DNA of 22,075 nucleotides from Bacteroidales bacterium UBA2764 (GTDB taxonomy: Bacteria; Bacteroidota; Bacteroidia; Bacteroidales; Paludibacteraceae). The stretch lies in the NCBI GenBank assembly GCA_002352705.1, contig DEIW01000199.1, forward strand, positions 310 through 22,384, written 5' to 3'. A program made the position numbers and the translations under genes. This document shows, in pieces, positions 1 to 6,975 of this stretch (positions are counted from its first letter, which is position 1; each line of letters starts with the position of its first letter). Below the pieces are notes generated by a model. The model was not told the DNA's origin. It saw nothing but the letters and a program-made list of their open reading frames with translations, and ran no database searches.

Positions 1-89
1 CGCCGGATATGCTCCATATCATCAAGGTGGATAATGTTCTCATCGCCGTAATTCACGGCCGACATGTTCAGTTCTTCTTGTTCTGCCAT
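1..89 (-). CDS. parE: Probable DNA topoisomerase IV subunit B (ParE), N-terminal fragment
   Basis: Only the first 29 codons are in the window; the gene runs off the left edge. The ATG is at 89 on the minus strand. The peptide has an acidic N-terminus followed by DENIIHLDDMEHIRR. That matches the start of GyrB/ParE ATPase subunits, where the sequence normally continues into RPGMYIG. In the family this region precedes the GHKL ATPase domain of the type II topoisomerase that decatenates chromosomes. The MEHIRR form resembles Bacteroidetes ParE more than GyrB, but this rests on recalled family sequence and very few residues. The gene has its own promoter just upstream and lies downstream of cca on the same strand. 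GyrB is the main alternative. Confidence 0.6.
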   Translation of the reverse strand, partial: MAEQEELNMSAVNYGDENIIHLDDMEHIR

Positions 90-111
90 AGATAAGCCCC
101 TAAATCGGGTG

Positions 112-143
112 CAAAGGTAGTAAATATTTTTGAGATATGCAAA
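112..143 (-). promoter_or_regulatory. Promoter for the parE-like gene
   Basis: On the minus strand a TTTG -33 box (140-143) is followed by 20 nt and TACCTTTG (112-119), a full match to the Bacteroidota consensus. Transcription should start near 105, about 16 nt before the ATG at 89. The promoter lies in the 65-nt gap after the cca stop codon, so parE can be expressed independently of cca. The -33 box reads TTTGCATAT, the left half of a dyad present at three other promoters in the window. Confidence 0.75.
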
Positions 144-154
144 TTTTTAACCGA

Positions 155-1654
155 TTATCCTACCAAACCGCGCTCATGGGCAAGCTTCATCAGATATTCT
201 TTCGCGGCTTCATATTCGTTAGGGATGATGCCATCCAAGATAGCGTCTTTGATAGCCGATTTCAGTTCGCCTACCGTAGCGCAAGGCTCAAGATGCAGGA
301 TTTGCATGATTTCATCGCCCATAACCGGCGGTTGGAAGTTACGAATCCTGTCGCGTTCCTCCAACTCCACCATCTTCTGCCTGACGAGCTGATAGTTCCG
401 ATGGAATCGGGCTTTTTTCTCTTCATTGCGGCTGGTTATATCCGCGTCGCAAAGAAGCATCAGGTCCTCGATATCGTCACCCGCCTCAAAGAGCAGTCTT
501 CGTACTGCGGAGTCCGTTACGGTATCCTCAATGAGGTTAATCGGCCTCATATGAAGGTCCACCATTTTACGGACATACTCCATTTTCTCATTAAGCGGCA
601 GTTTCATCCGTGCAAAGATTCCGGGAACCATCTTTGCACCTATATAATTATGATTACGGAAAGTCCATCCCGCCTGCGGGTCCCATGCTTTTGACCGCGG
701 CTTACCGATATCATGGAGCAATGCCGCCCAGCGGAGCCAAAGGCCATTTACCATTTTTTCATTTACCATTCGGTCATTTTCCCGTTGCAACTCCGCTACA
801 TTGTCCAGCACTTTGAGGGTATGATAAAACACATCCTTATGGCCTCTGCCCTCTTTGACCTCTACCCCTTTGAGCGCCGCCAGTTCGGGGAAGATAAGTG
901 GCAAAAGCCCGGTTTTATCGAGTAAATCCCACCCTTCCGACGGCTTATAAGAGAGCATTATCTTATTCAATTCTTCCGATATCCGTTCCTTAGTAATAAT
1001 ACTTATTCGCTCTTTATTGCGTTTGATAGCGTCAAAAGTCTCGCCATCAAGATTAAAGCCCAATTGAGTAGCAAACCGTATAGCCCTCATCATTCGCAAC
1101 GGGTCGTCCGAGAAAGTGATGTCCGGATTGAGAGGAGTACGGATGATACCGCGGTCTAAATCCCCGATTCCATCGAAAGAATCCAGCAACTCGCCATAGT
1201 GATCTTTATTCAGACAAATAGCCAGCGCATTGATAGTAAAATCCCTTCTGTTCTGATCCTCCTCCAGAGTCCCGTCTTCCACGACAGGATTCCGGCTGTC
1301 GCGAGTATAACTCTCCCGACGGGCGCCTACGAACTCCAATTCCAAATCTCCGCGCTTGACTTGAGCCGTGCCATATGTCTTGAAGACCGCTATATGAGCA
1401 CCCTTGCCGAGCCGTTTCGCCACCGCCTCAGCAATATGAATACCTATACCGGACCTGCCCTTCTCCTCCCTTGATGACATTTCAGAGAAAGGGGTTCGGT
1501 TTACAACCACAATATCTATATCTGTAGAAGGACGGTGCAGAAAGAGGTCACGCACCCACCCGCCGATAACATAACACTCCAACCCCATCTTGTCAGCTTC
1601 TTCGCCCACAAGATGAAGGATCGGATCTTCTATTTTAGGATCAACAATACGCAT
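155..1654 (-). CDS. cca: CCA-adding tRNA nucleotidyltransferase with HD domain
   Basis: This 499-residue enzyme adds or repairs the 3' CCA of tRNAs in the cytoplasm. The class II nucleotidyltransferase head shows GGWVRD (31-36), the metal-binding DIDIV (45-49) and RRDFTINALA (137-146). An RNA-binding helical region follows, then an HD phosphohydrolase-type domain with LLHDIGKP around residue 315. The start at 1654 (MRIVDPK) is preferred over an in-frame ATG at 1720, because the extra 22 residues (phenylalanine-rich) do not resemble the family and would put the start upstream of the predicted transcription start. An unusual RMVNEKMVNG stretch (295-304) just before the HD motif is encoded by a direct repeat and looks like a small insertion. 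The gene is divergent from rpsP and sits upstream of parE. Function is well supported. Confidence 0.93.
   Translation of the reverse strand: MRIVDPKIEDPILHLVGEEADKMGLECYVIGGWVRDLFLHRPSTDIDIVVVNRTPFSEMSSREEKGRSGIGIHIAEAVAKRLGKGAHIAVFKTYGTAQVKRGDLELEFVGARRESYTRDSRNPVVEDGTLEEDQNRRDFTINALAICLNKDHYGELLDSFDGIGDLDRGIIRTPLNPDITFSDDPLRMMRAIRFATQLGFNLDGETFDAIKRNKERISIITKERISEELNKIMLSYKPSEGWDLLDKTGLLPLIFPELAALKGVEVKEGRGHKDVFYHTLKVLDNVAELQRENDRMVNEKMVNGLWLRWAALLHDIGKPRSKAWDPQAGWTFRNHNYIGAKMVPGIFARMKLPLNEKMEYVRKMVDLHMRPINLIEDTVTDSAVRRLLFEAGDDIEDLMLLCDADITSRNEEKKARFHRNYQLVRQKMVELEERDRIRNFQPPVMGDEIMQILHLEPCATVGELKSAIKDAILDGIIPNEYEAAKEYLMKLAHERGLVG
745..770 (-). repeat. Intragenic 11-bp direct repeat in cca
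   Basis: CATTTACCATT (plus strand) occurs at 745-755 and again at 760-770, a 15-bp period. On the coding strand this gives two MVN tripeptides in RMVNEKMVNG, immediately before the conserved LWLRWAALLHDIGKP. The repeat keeps the reading frame. Confidence 0.8.
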
Positions 1655-1674
1655 ATGATTCACGAAATCGGGCA

Positions 1675-1706
1675 CAAAATTACAAAAAAAAAATGGAAAA
1701 CGCAAG
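1675..1706 (-). promoter_or_regulatory. Probable cca promoter
   Basis: On the minus strand TAATTTTG (1675-1682) fits the TAnnTTTG -7 box, with a TTGC (1702-1705) at about -33. A start near 1668 would leave a leader of only about 14 nt before the ATG at 1654. The -33 box is less typical than at other promoters here. The region from -7 into the transcript (1663-1678) resembles the same region of the parE and pRiA4b-like promoters. Confidence 0.5.
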
Positions 1707-1711
1707 AAAAA

Positions 1712-1743
1712 TTTGGTCAATTCAGAAAAATGTTGTACCTTTG
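1712..1743 (+). promoter_or_regulatory. rpsP promoter
   Basis: TTTG (1712-1715), 20 nt, then TACCTTTG (1736-1743) exactly fits the Bacteroidota -33/-7 arrangement. Transcription should start near 1750, leaving a leader of about 85 nt. The promoter is divergent from, and partly interleaved with, the cca control region. Unlike the glf and uxaB promoters it lacks the GCATAT dyad. Confidence 0.8.
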
Positions 1744-1746
1744 CAC

Positions 1747-1808
1747 GCTTTTTCGTGTAAAAAGCACGTCATTATCATTATTAACCCGGGCAGGGATTCG
1801 CGTAATCC
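1747..1808 (+). promoter_or_regulatory. Structured 5' leader of rpsP (two hairpins)
   Basis: Two inverted repeats lie between the promoter and the rpsP ATG. GCTTTTT (1747-1753) pairs with AAAAAGC (1759-1765) around a CGTGT loop, right at the predicted transcription start. GGATT (1794-1798) pairs with AATCC (1804-1808) around CGCGT. The first may be a 5'-end stabilising stem. Ribosomal protein leaders are often autoregulatory, but nothing here proves that. Confidence 0.4.
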
Positions 1809-1834
1809 GAAGCCCAATAAAACAACCACACACA

Positions 1835-2398
1835 ATGGCAACAAAAATTCGTTTGGCTCGTCATGGTCACAAAGACTATGCATTCTACCACATCGTAGTA
1901 GCAGACAGCCGTTCGCCGCGTGACGGCAAAATCATCGAGCGTCTGGGTTCTTTCAACCCGAACACTAATCCCGCTGCAGTTATCCTTAATTTCGAGCGTG
2001 CCCTGTATTGGGTAAACGTAGGCGCACAACCTACCGACACCGTTCGTACTATCCTCTCCAACGAGGGTGTTTTGCTTTGCAAACACCTCCAGGGTGGCGT
2101 AGCTAAGGGTGCCTTCAGCCAGGAAGAGGCTCAGAAGCGTTTCGACGCATGGAAGGCTCAGAAAGACGCAAAGAACGGCAAGATCAGCCAAGCTGAGGCA
2201 GACAAGAAAGCTGCTGCAGCCAAGGCTCTGCTCGCTCAAGAGGTAGAGACCAACAAGGCAAAAGCTGCTGCTGTCGCTGAGAAGCGCGCTGCCGCTGCTG
2301 CTGAGCTCGCTGCTGCTGCACAAGAGGCTGCGCAGGAAGCTGCTGCCGCAGAGGCTGAGGCTAAGGGCGAAGAGGCTCCGGCTGAGGCAGAGGCATAA
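1835..2398 (+). CDS. rpsP: 30S ribosomal protein S16
   Basis: The product is the small-subunit ribosomal protein S16, an assembly protein bound to 16S rRNA. The N-terminal core (about 1-85) is typical: MATKIRLARHGHKDYAFYHI, then VVADSRSPRDGKIIERLGSFNP and a conserved NFERALYWVNVGAQPTDTV segment. At 187 residues it is about twice the length of the E. coli protein. The extension (about 100-187) is lysine-rich and then almost entirely Ala/Glu, probably helical; such tails are usual for Bacteroidota S16. The frame is open much further upstream, but the ATG at 1835 is chosen because S16 homology begins there and the promoter at 1712-1743 excludes earlier starts. The gene is monocistronic, with its own promoter and terminator. 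Confidence 0.97.
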   Translation: MATKIRLARHGHKDYAFYHIVVADSRSPRDGKIIERLGSFNPNTNPAAVILNFERALYWVNVGAQPTDTVRTILSNEGVLLCKHLQGGVAKGAFSQEEAQKRFDAWKAQKDAKNGKISQAEADKKAAAAKALLAQEVETNKAKAAAVAEKRAAAAAELAAAAQEAAQEAAAAEAEAKGEEAPAEAEA

Positions 2399-2412
2399 AC
2401 CTCTCGGAACAT

Positions 2413-2444
2413 CGATATATCGACATATCGAAATACCGAAAAAG
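2413..2444 (+). repeat. 8-nt tandem repeat (CGACATAT family) after rpsP
   Basis: Four consecutive octamers start 14 nt after the rpsP stop: CGATATAT, CGACATAT, CGAAATAC and CGAAAAAG. The first two are near identical and the array degenerates towards the terminator. The same unit occurs in better form behind uxaB (21231-21270). Confidence 0.7.
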
Positions 2445-2477
2445 AAAGTCCAAGACGTAAGTTTTGGGCTTTTTTTT
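2444..2477 (+). terminator. Intrinsic terminator of rpsP
   Basis: AGTCCAAGAC (2447-2456) pairs with GTTTTGGGCT (2461-2470) around a GTAA loop, with two G-T pairs, and is followed by seven T residues. Upstream A residues can extend the stem into the T run. It separates rpsP from the polysaccharide operon promoter, which begins 19 nt later. Confidence 0.85.
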
Positions 2478-2495
2478 GTGCAAAAAGGAGAATTA

Positions 2496-2527
2496 TTTGC
2501 ATATATGCAAAATTTGTAGTATCTTTG
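2496..2527 (+). promoter_or_regulatory. Promoter of the polysaccharide operon (glf)
   Basis: TTTG (2496-2499), 20 nt and TATCTTTG (2520-2527) match the Bacteroidota consensus. A start near 2534 gives a leader of about 13 nt before the glf ATG. The -33 box is the left end of a perfect 16-bp palindrome, TTTGCATATATGCAAA (2496-2511). No invertible-promoter repeats or antitermination leader of the kind common upstream of Bacteroides capsule loci are visible. Confidence 0.8.
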
Positions 2528-2546
2528 CAAACTTTTACGCACTAAT

Positions 2547-3680
2547 ATGCAGGTATACGATTATTTAATAGTAGGTTCAGGACTCTTTGGGGCGACTTTC
2601 GCATATCATGCCAAAGAGGCAGGCAAGTCCTGTCTTGTTATAGACAAACGCCCCCATCTCGGCGGCAATCTCTACTGTGATTCCGTAGAGGGAATTCATG
2701 TCCACCAATACGGCGCCCATATATTCCATACAGCCAATAAAGAGGTATGGGATTTTGTAAACTCACTGGTGCCTTTCAACCGCTATACCAACTGCCCGGT
2801 CGCGAACTACAAAGGTGAACTGTACAACCTGCCGTTCAACATGAACACATTCTATCAGATGTGGGGTGTCCGCACGCCGGAAGAAGCGATGGAGAAAGTA
2901 GAAAGTCAGAAGTTGGAAGTCAAAAGCACGCTCCATGGCCGCGAACCGCAGAATTTGGAGGAACAGGCTTTATTATTGGTAGGAAAAGATATATACGAGA
3001 AACTCATCAAGGGTTATACCGAGAAACAATGGGGAAGACCATGTACGGATCTTCCGGCATTCATTATCCGAAGACTGCCACTGAGATTTGTATTTGACAA
3101 CAATTATTTCAACGATCCTTACCAAGGTATTCCCATAGGCGGTTATAACGCTCTGATTGAAAAGTTATTGGAGGGCATAGACACCCGCACGAACTGTGAT
3201 TTCTTCGCTCATCGCGAGGAATTGACAGCAATGGCAAAGACAATAGTCTATACCGGTCCTATTGACCAGTTTTATAGTTATCGGTTCGGCAAACTGCAAT
3301 ACCGCACAGTCCGTTTTGAGACCGAGATACTTGACACGCCTAATTATCAGGGCAATGCTGTCATCAATTATACGGACCGCGAGACGCCGTTCACGCGCAT
3401 CATCGAGCATAAGCATTTTGAGTCTTTCGGTCCGGCGGTATATGAGAATCCGAAGACCGTCGTCAGTCGTGAGTATAGCATGGAGTGGCAACCGGGAATG
3501 GAACCTTATTATCCCGTCAATGACGAGCGGAACAGCGCCCTCTATGAGCAATACAAAGCACTCGCCCAAGAGGAGAAAAACGTGCTTTTCGGAGGCCGTT
3601 TGGCGGAATACAAATACTATGACATGGCACCCACGATCGAGAGGGCACTCCGTTTGGCAGATAAGGAATTGAGGGATTAA
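2547..3680 (+). CDS. glf: UDP-galactopyranose mutase
   Basis: This FAD-dependent cytoplasmic enzyme interconverts UDP-galactopyranose and UDP-galactofuranose, supplying Galf for a surface glycan. Visible features are the Rossmann FAD-binding motif GSGLFGA (10-16), IDKRPHLGGN (32-41), the family HQYGAHIFHT (53-62), EKQWGR in the middle, and GRLAEYKYYDMAPTIERAL near the C-terminus. Its 377 residues match the family (about 365-400). The gene leads the operon; the next start lies one base after its stop. A lysine/glutamate-rich stretch, VESQKLEVKSTLHGR, stands where close relatives as I recall them are a few residues shorter; it is encoded by repetitive GAAAGT-like DNA. The ATG at 2547 is well placed after the promoter. 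Confidence 0.95.
   Translation: MQVYDYLIVGSGLFGATFAYHAKEAGKSCLVIDKRPHLGGNLYCDSVEGIHVHQYGAHIFHTANKEVWDFVNSLVPFNRYTNCPVANYKGELYNLPFNMNTFYQMWGVRTPEEAMEKVESQKLEVKSTLHGREPQNLEEQALLLVGKDIYEKLIKGYTEKQWGRPCTDLPAFIIRRLPLRFVFDNNYFNDPYQGIPIGGYNALIEKLLEGIDTRTNCDFFAHREELTAMAKTIVYTGPIDQFYSYRFGKLQYRTVRFETEILDTPNYQGNAVINYTDRETPFTRIIEHKHFESFGPAVYENPKTVVSREYSMEWQPGMEPYYPVNDERNSALYEQYKALAQEEKNVLFGGRLAEYKYYDMAPTIERALRLADKELRD
2893..2926 (+). repeat. Degenerate GAAGT-type tandem repetition inside glf
   Basis: The segment reads as successive GAAAGTA, GAAAGTC, AGAAGTTG and GAAGTCAA units of 7-8 nt. It encodes the KVESQKLEVKS region and keeps the frame. The repeat is imperfect, so this is a moderate-confidence call. 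Confidence 0.5.
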
Positions 3681-3681
3681 G

Positions 3682-4926
3682 TTGCAGCGGATATACAAAA
3701 ATATGGTTTCGGTGGGAGTACTGCAGGTAGCTAACTACCTGATTCCGTTTTTGGTACTCCCTATTATCAGCCGCATTTTAGGCGCCACACTCTTCGGGAG
3801 CGTCAGTTACGCCCAGAATATCGTGAGTTACCTGACGCTACTGGTCAATTTCGGTTTCGAGTACTCCGCTACGCGGCAAATAGCATTGGCGGGCGAGGAC
3901 AAAGAGGCTAAACGGCGTATATTCTGGGCGGTTCTGAGTGTAAAAGCCCTTTTGCTACTTCTCTCCTTCGCCATCCTGGCCATTTTGCCGCTTTTCATCC
4001 CGCGAATAACCGCAGACCCGGCGCTATATATCTACACCGCCCTTATCAACGTAGGAATCGTGGTGTTCCCTACCTGGTATCTGCAGGGCGAGCAGCAGAT
4101 GGATAAGATGGCTTGGGCTAATTTCTTCATCAAGCTCCTGGGAGCCGCTTTGGTACTGCTCCTTGTCCGCGAGGCATCGGCTTACCGGCTCTACCCGTTG
4201 TTGCTCTCTGTAGCAAGCATTCTGGTGGGCGGATGCGCATTGATTTATGTCATCCGTCATTTCGGTTTGGGCGGTTTTGTGTGCACGCGTGCAGCCTTGC
4301 GCGAGGTAGTCTCGCCCAGTTGGCCGATTTTCCTCAACAACCTCTTCGGCAGCCTTTATACTACGGTTAACATGACCTTGCTCGGCATATACGTAGCAGA
4401 TAATATAGTAGGTTATTTCTCGGCAGCACAGAAACTCGTCATGGCGCTGATCATGGTGGTTGTTCTGCCGGTTAGTATATCCGTCTTCCCAGAGATCAGC
4501 CGGCGGTTCGAGGAGTCCAAGGAGAGCGGGATTGCCTTTCTCAAACGCGCCATGCTGTATGCCGGTTCCGCTGCGGCGGTTGTCTCGCTCGCCACGTATC
4601 TCGTTGCCCCGTTAGCTATTCGTATCGTGTATGGTGCGGATTTTACCCCCGCCGTACAGATCCTACGATGGTTGTCTCCTATCCCCTTCCTCGTCATGAC
4701 CGCTACCTTGCTTACTATACAGGGGTTATACGGCATAGGTCTGCAGCGCTATGCGCCATGGGTCGGTTTCACTCTGGCGGTCGTATGCATTACGATGAAC
4801 ATGATTCTCATTCCGCGGATGGGAGTAGCCGCTGTATGTATCTCGTGGGTGGTCGCTGAGGTGTTGGAATGCCTGCTGTCGGGCACTATCTTATTCATCA
4901 AAGGAAGAAAGGAAACAACCGAATAA
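3682..4926 (+). CDS. wzx: Wzx-type polysaccharide flippase
   Basis: A 414-residue integral membrane protein of the MATE-like Wzx/PST family, expected to flip undecaprenyl-linked oligosaccharide across the inner membrane. The N-terminus (YKNMVSVGVLQVANYLIPFLV then LPIISRILG) is typical, and hydrophobic segments span the whole length, consistent with about 12 helices. The chosen start is TTG at 3682, because MQRIYKNM matches the usual family N-terminus; an in-frame ATG at 3703 would remove seven residues. It starts one base after the glf stop, and its stop overlaps the next ATG by one base (TAATG), suggesting translational coupling. The gene name is by role; sequence identity between Wzx proteins is low. 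Confidence 0.9.
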   Translation: MQRIYKNMVSVGVLQVANYLIPFLVLPIISRILGATLFGSVSYAQNIVSYLTLLVNFGFEYSATRQIALAGEDKEAKRRIFWAVLSVKALLLLLSFAILAILPLFIPRITADPALYIYTALINVGIVVFPTWYLQGEQQMDKMAWANFFIKLLGAALVLLLVREASAYRLYPLLLSVASILVGGCALIYVIRHFGLGGFVCTRAALREVVSPSWPIFLNNLFGSLYTTVNMTLLGIYVADNIVGYFSAAQKLVMALIMVVVLPVSISVFPEISRRFEESKESGIAFLKRAMLYAGSAAAVVSLATYLVAPLAIRIVYGADFTPAVQILRWLSPIPFLVMTATLLTIQGLYGIGLQRYAPWVGFTLAVVCITMNMILIPRMGVAAVCISWVVAEVLECLLSGTILFIKGRKETTE

Positions 4927-6140
4927 TGGAGAACTATACCGCGCTCATAGTATTGGTGTCCATCGCTATCGGCCTTCTGGATTTGTTTACCGACCGTTGG
5001 CAGTCGCTGCAACGCCAACTATTCCCTATTGCGCTGTTGGGAATCTATACCCTATTCGTCATCATGTATTATTTTGGTCCTGATATATGGACTTACGTGC
5101 CACATTATGAGGAAATAGGCAGTTTTAGTGAAGAGTTGGCATTCCGCCACAAAAACGGATTTGAGTTAGGGTACAACCTCTTTTGCAGCCTGATGAGTAG
5201 TATAGGGTTGAGTTATTGGGGGATGACTGTGGTAATCAAAACACTCTATTTCATTGCTATCTATCTTCTGCTTCGCCAACTGCCCCGCCGGCAAATGTTC
5301 TCATTAGCTTGTATTGTGTTGATTGATAGAGATTTGATTACGCATGAGAACCGTGAGTGCCTGGCAGTCTCATTGTTCATTTTTATGGTGCTGCTACTGC
5401 AGAACCGGCAATACTTATGGGCAGTTCTTTGCGCTGCGGCAGCCATTTTGACGCACAAAACAGCTATTTTGCCTATTGGAATCCTGCCCTTCGGCATCTT
5501 CTTCTACCGTCATCGCCAGTCAGCTACTCTCTACACCATTCTGATCATACTGCTGATGGTGATCATGTTGTTGCCCATTCAGCGTGTATCTGTGTCGGTG
5601 CTTCATCTTCTTCCCTTCCCGGATGTGTATATAGGCGCTCTACACCATCATTTGCAATTAGGACGACAATTCCAATTGATAGCACTTATCTATCTGGGTG
5701 TTTTATTGCTGATAAATATCTATATCAGTCGTACCGGACAGCAACATTACACGTGGGTTGCATATGTGGTGCTGGCAGGAATGGCAGTAGTTGTAGTGCT
5801 TTACCCGTACTATTTCCTTTTAGCGCGTATTCGTTCCTATTTTACGCCGATAGTGGTGTTTTATGTGGTTAAACTGGTGAGCGATAGTGAGCAAACTTAT
5901 CATATTCCCTATGCCAATTTGGTCAAGCAGGCGTTGATGGTGCTGATTTTAGTTTATTACCTGCATTTTGCTATCAAGCTGGAGCGCTTCACTCACCAGC
6001 TCCATGCGCCGATAGCTCGTCCATGTACGATTTTCGAACTTCGTAACGCATCCCCGAAGCAGATTCGCGATCGGCAAATGAAGATAGCCTACCAGTATTG
6101 GCAACAGGATTACATGAAAGAGAAAGGCAACCGATTGTAG
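4926..6140 (+). CDS. EpsG/Wzy-like polysaccharide polymerase
   Basis: A polytopic membrane protein of 404 residues with about ten or more hydrophobic segments, resembling the EpsG family of O-antigen/exopolysaccharide polymerases. After two N-terminal helices comes a periplasmic-type stretch with DIWTYVPHYEEIG (about 50-62), similar to the D-x-x-x-Y pattern of EpsG proteins. Later DRDLITHENRECLAVSLFIF also fits the family. It would link flipped repeat units into a chain. The ATG at 4926 overlaps the flippase stop by one base; an upstream in-frame start at 4869 lies inside the flippase gene and is rejected. Position next to Wzx and among glycosyltransferases supports the role. Polymerases diverge strongly, so the assignment is by topology and context. 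Confidence 0.78.
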   Translation: MENYTALIVLVSIAIGLLDLFTDRWQSLQRQLFPIALLGIYTLFVIMYYFGPDIWTYVPHYEEIGSFSEELAFRHKNGFELGYNLFCSLMSSIGLSYWGMTVVIKTLYFIAIYLLLRQLPRRQMFSLACIVLIDRDLITHENRECLAVSLFIFMVLLLQNRQYLWAVLCAAAAILTHKTAILPIGILPFGIFFYRHRQSATLYTILIILLMVIMLLPIQRVSVSVLHLLPFPDVYIGALHHHLQLGRQFQLIALIYLGVLLLINIYISRTGQQHYTWVAYVVLAGMAVVVVLYPYYFLLARIRSYFTPIVVFYVVKLVSDSEQTYHIPYANLVKQALMVLILVYYLHFAIKLERFTHQLHAPIARPCTIFELRNASPKQIRDRQMKIAYQYWQQDYMKEKGNRL

Positions 6141-6144
6141 AATT

Positions 6145-6975
6145 ATGCTACACATCCTTTTATCGACATATAACGGCGAGCGGTATTTATCCGAGCAGAT
6201 TGACTCCATCTTGGCGCAGACATACACCGAGTGGCGGCTCTATATCCGGGATGACGGTTCCAGAGATGGGACGAAAGCTATTCTAAAGATCTATGCAAAG
6301 GCTCACCCGGAGCGGATTTTCATCGATGAAACCGAACCAAACGGGTTGGGGGCAATGCGTTCGTTTGAATACCTGCTGGCGCAACATGGCGATGCCGATT
6401 ATTTCGCTTTTGCCGACCAGGATGATGTGTGGCTGCCCGATAAGATATCCTTATGTATGGAGACTATTCAGCAGGAAGAAGCGAAACATCCCGATAAACC
6501 GATTGTGGTACATACGGATCTCCAGGTGGTGGATGAGCAGTTGTGCGAGTTGTCGCCGTCCTTCTGGGCTTACGGAGGTATTCATCCCGAGATTCTGGAT
6601 ACGAACATCTATTATCTGGCAATCTGTAATAGTGTCACCGGCTGTGCGATGTTAATGAACCGCGCGGCGCGCGAAGCGGTGCTGCCGTTTCCGGAACATG
6701 TGTTCATGCACGATGCGTGGATAGGCATCCGCGTGCTGAGCGCGGGCGGAAAGGTGATTCCTATTCCGCAAAAGACTATCCTATACCGCCAGCATGGAGA
6801 TAATGTCTGCGGTGCACAACGCTACCGTTTCCGGCTGGATAACCTGCGTGAGAAATACTGGTGGGCAGTGCGTAGCTACCAGACGGGACACCCGCTTGTT
6901 TTCCATAATATAGCGCATTTCTTATACTGGAAAACACGCTATTTCTTCACCCTTCATACCCTGCGCGCCTCATGA
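6145..6975 (+). CDS. Family 2 glycosyltransferase (rhamnosyltransferase-like)
   Basis: A GT-A fold sugar transferase of 276 residues acting at the cytoplasmic face of the membrane. It opens with MLHILLSTYNGERYL, has the nucleotide-binding DDGSRDGT (36-43) and the metal-binding ADQDDVW (90-96). NSVTGCAMLMNR and a later MHDAWIG match the acceptor half of this subgroup, often annotated as rhamnosyl- or galactosyltransferases. The C-terminus has an aromatic, basic stretch (WKTRYFFTLHTLRAS) that may associate with the membrane. It starts 4 nt after the polymerase and overlaps the next gene by ATGA. Donor sugar cannot be read from the sequence. Confidence 0.9.
   Translation: MLHILLSTYNGERYLSEQIDSILAQTYTEWRLYIRDDGSRDGTKAILKIYAKAHPERIFIDETEPNGLGAMRSFEYLLAQHGDADYFAFADQDDVWLPDKISLCMETIQQEEAKHPDKPIVVHTDLQVVDEQLCELSPSFWAYGGIHPEILDTNIYYLAICNSVTGCAMLMNRAAREAVLPFPEHVFMHDAWIGIRVLSAGGKVIPIPQKTILYRQHGDNVCGAQRYRFRLDNLREKYWWAVRSYQTGHPLVFHNIAHFLYWKTRYFFTLHTLRAS

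Noticed and set aside
1655..1720. 22-residue N-terminal extension of Cca starting at 1720
   Set aside because: It would start upstream of the predicted transcription start, is Phe-rich low-complexity sequence, and does not resemble the family.
1781..2542. A 253-codon minus-strand open frame opposite rpsP
   Set aside because: Its serine/leucine-rich product is what the complement of the Ala/Glu-rich S16 tail would give, and it crosses the rpsP terminator and the glf promoter.
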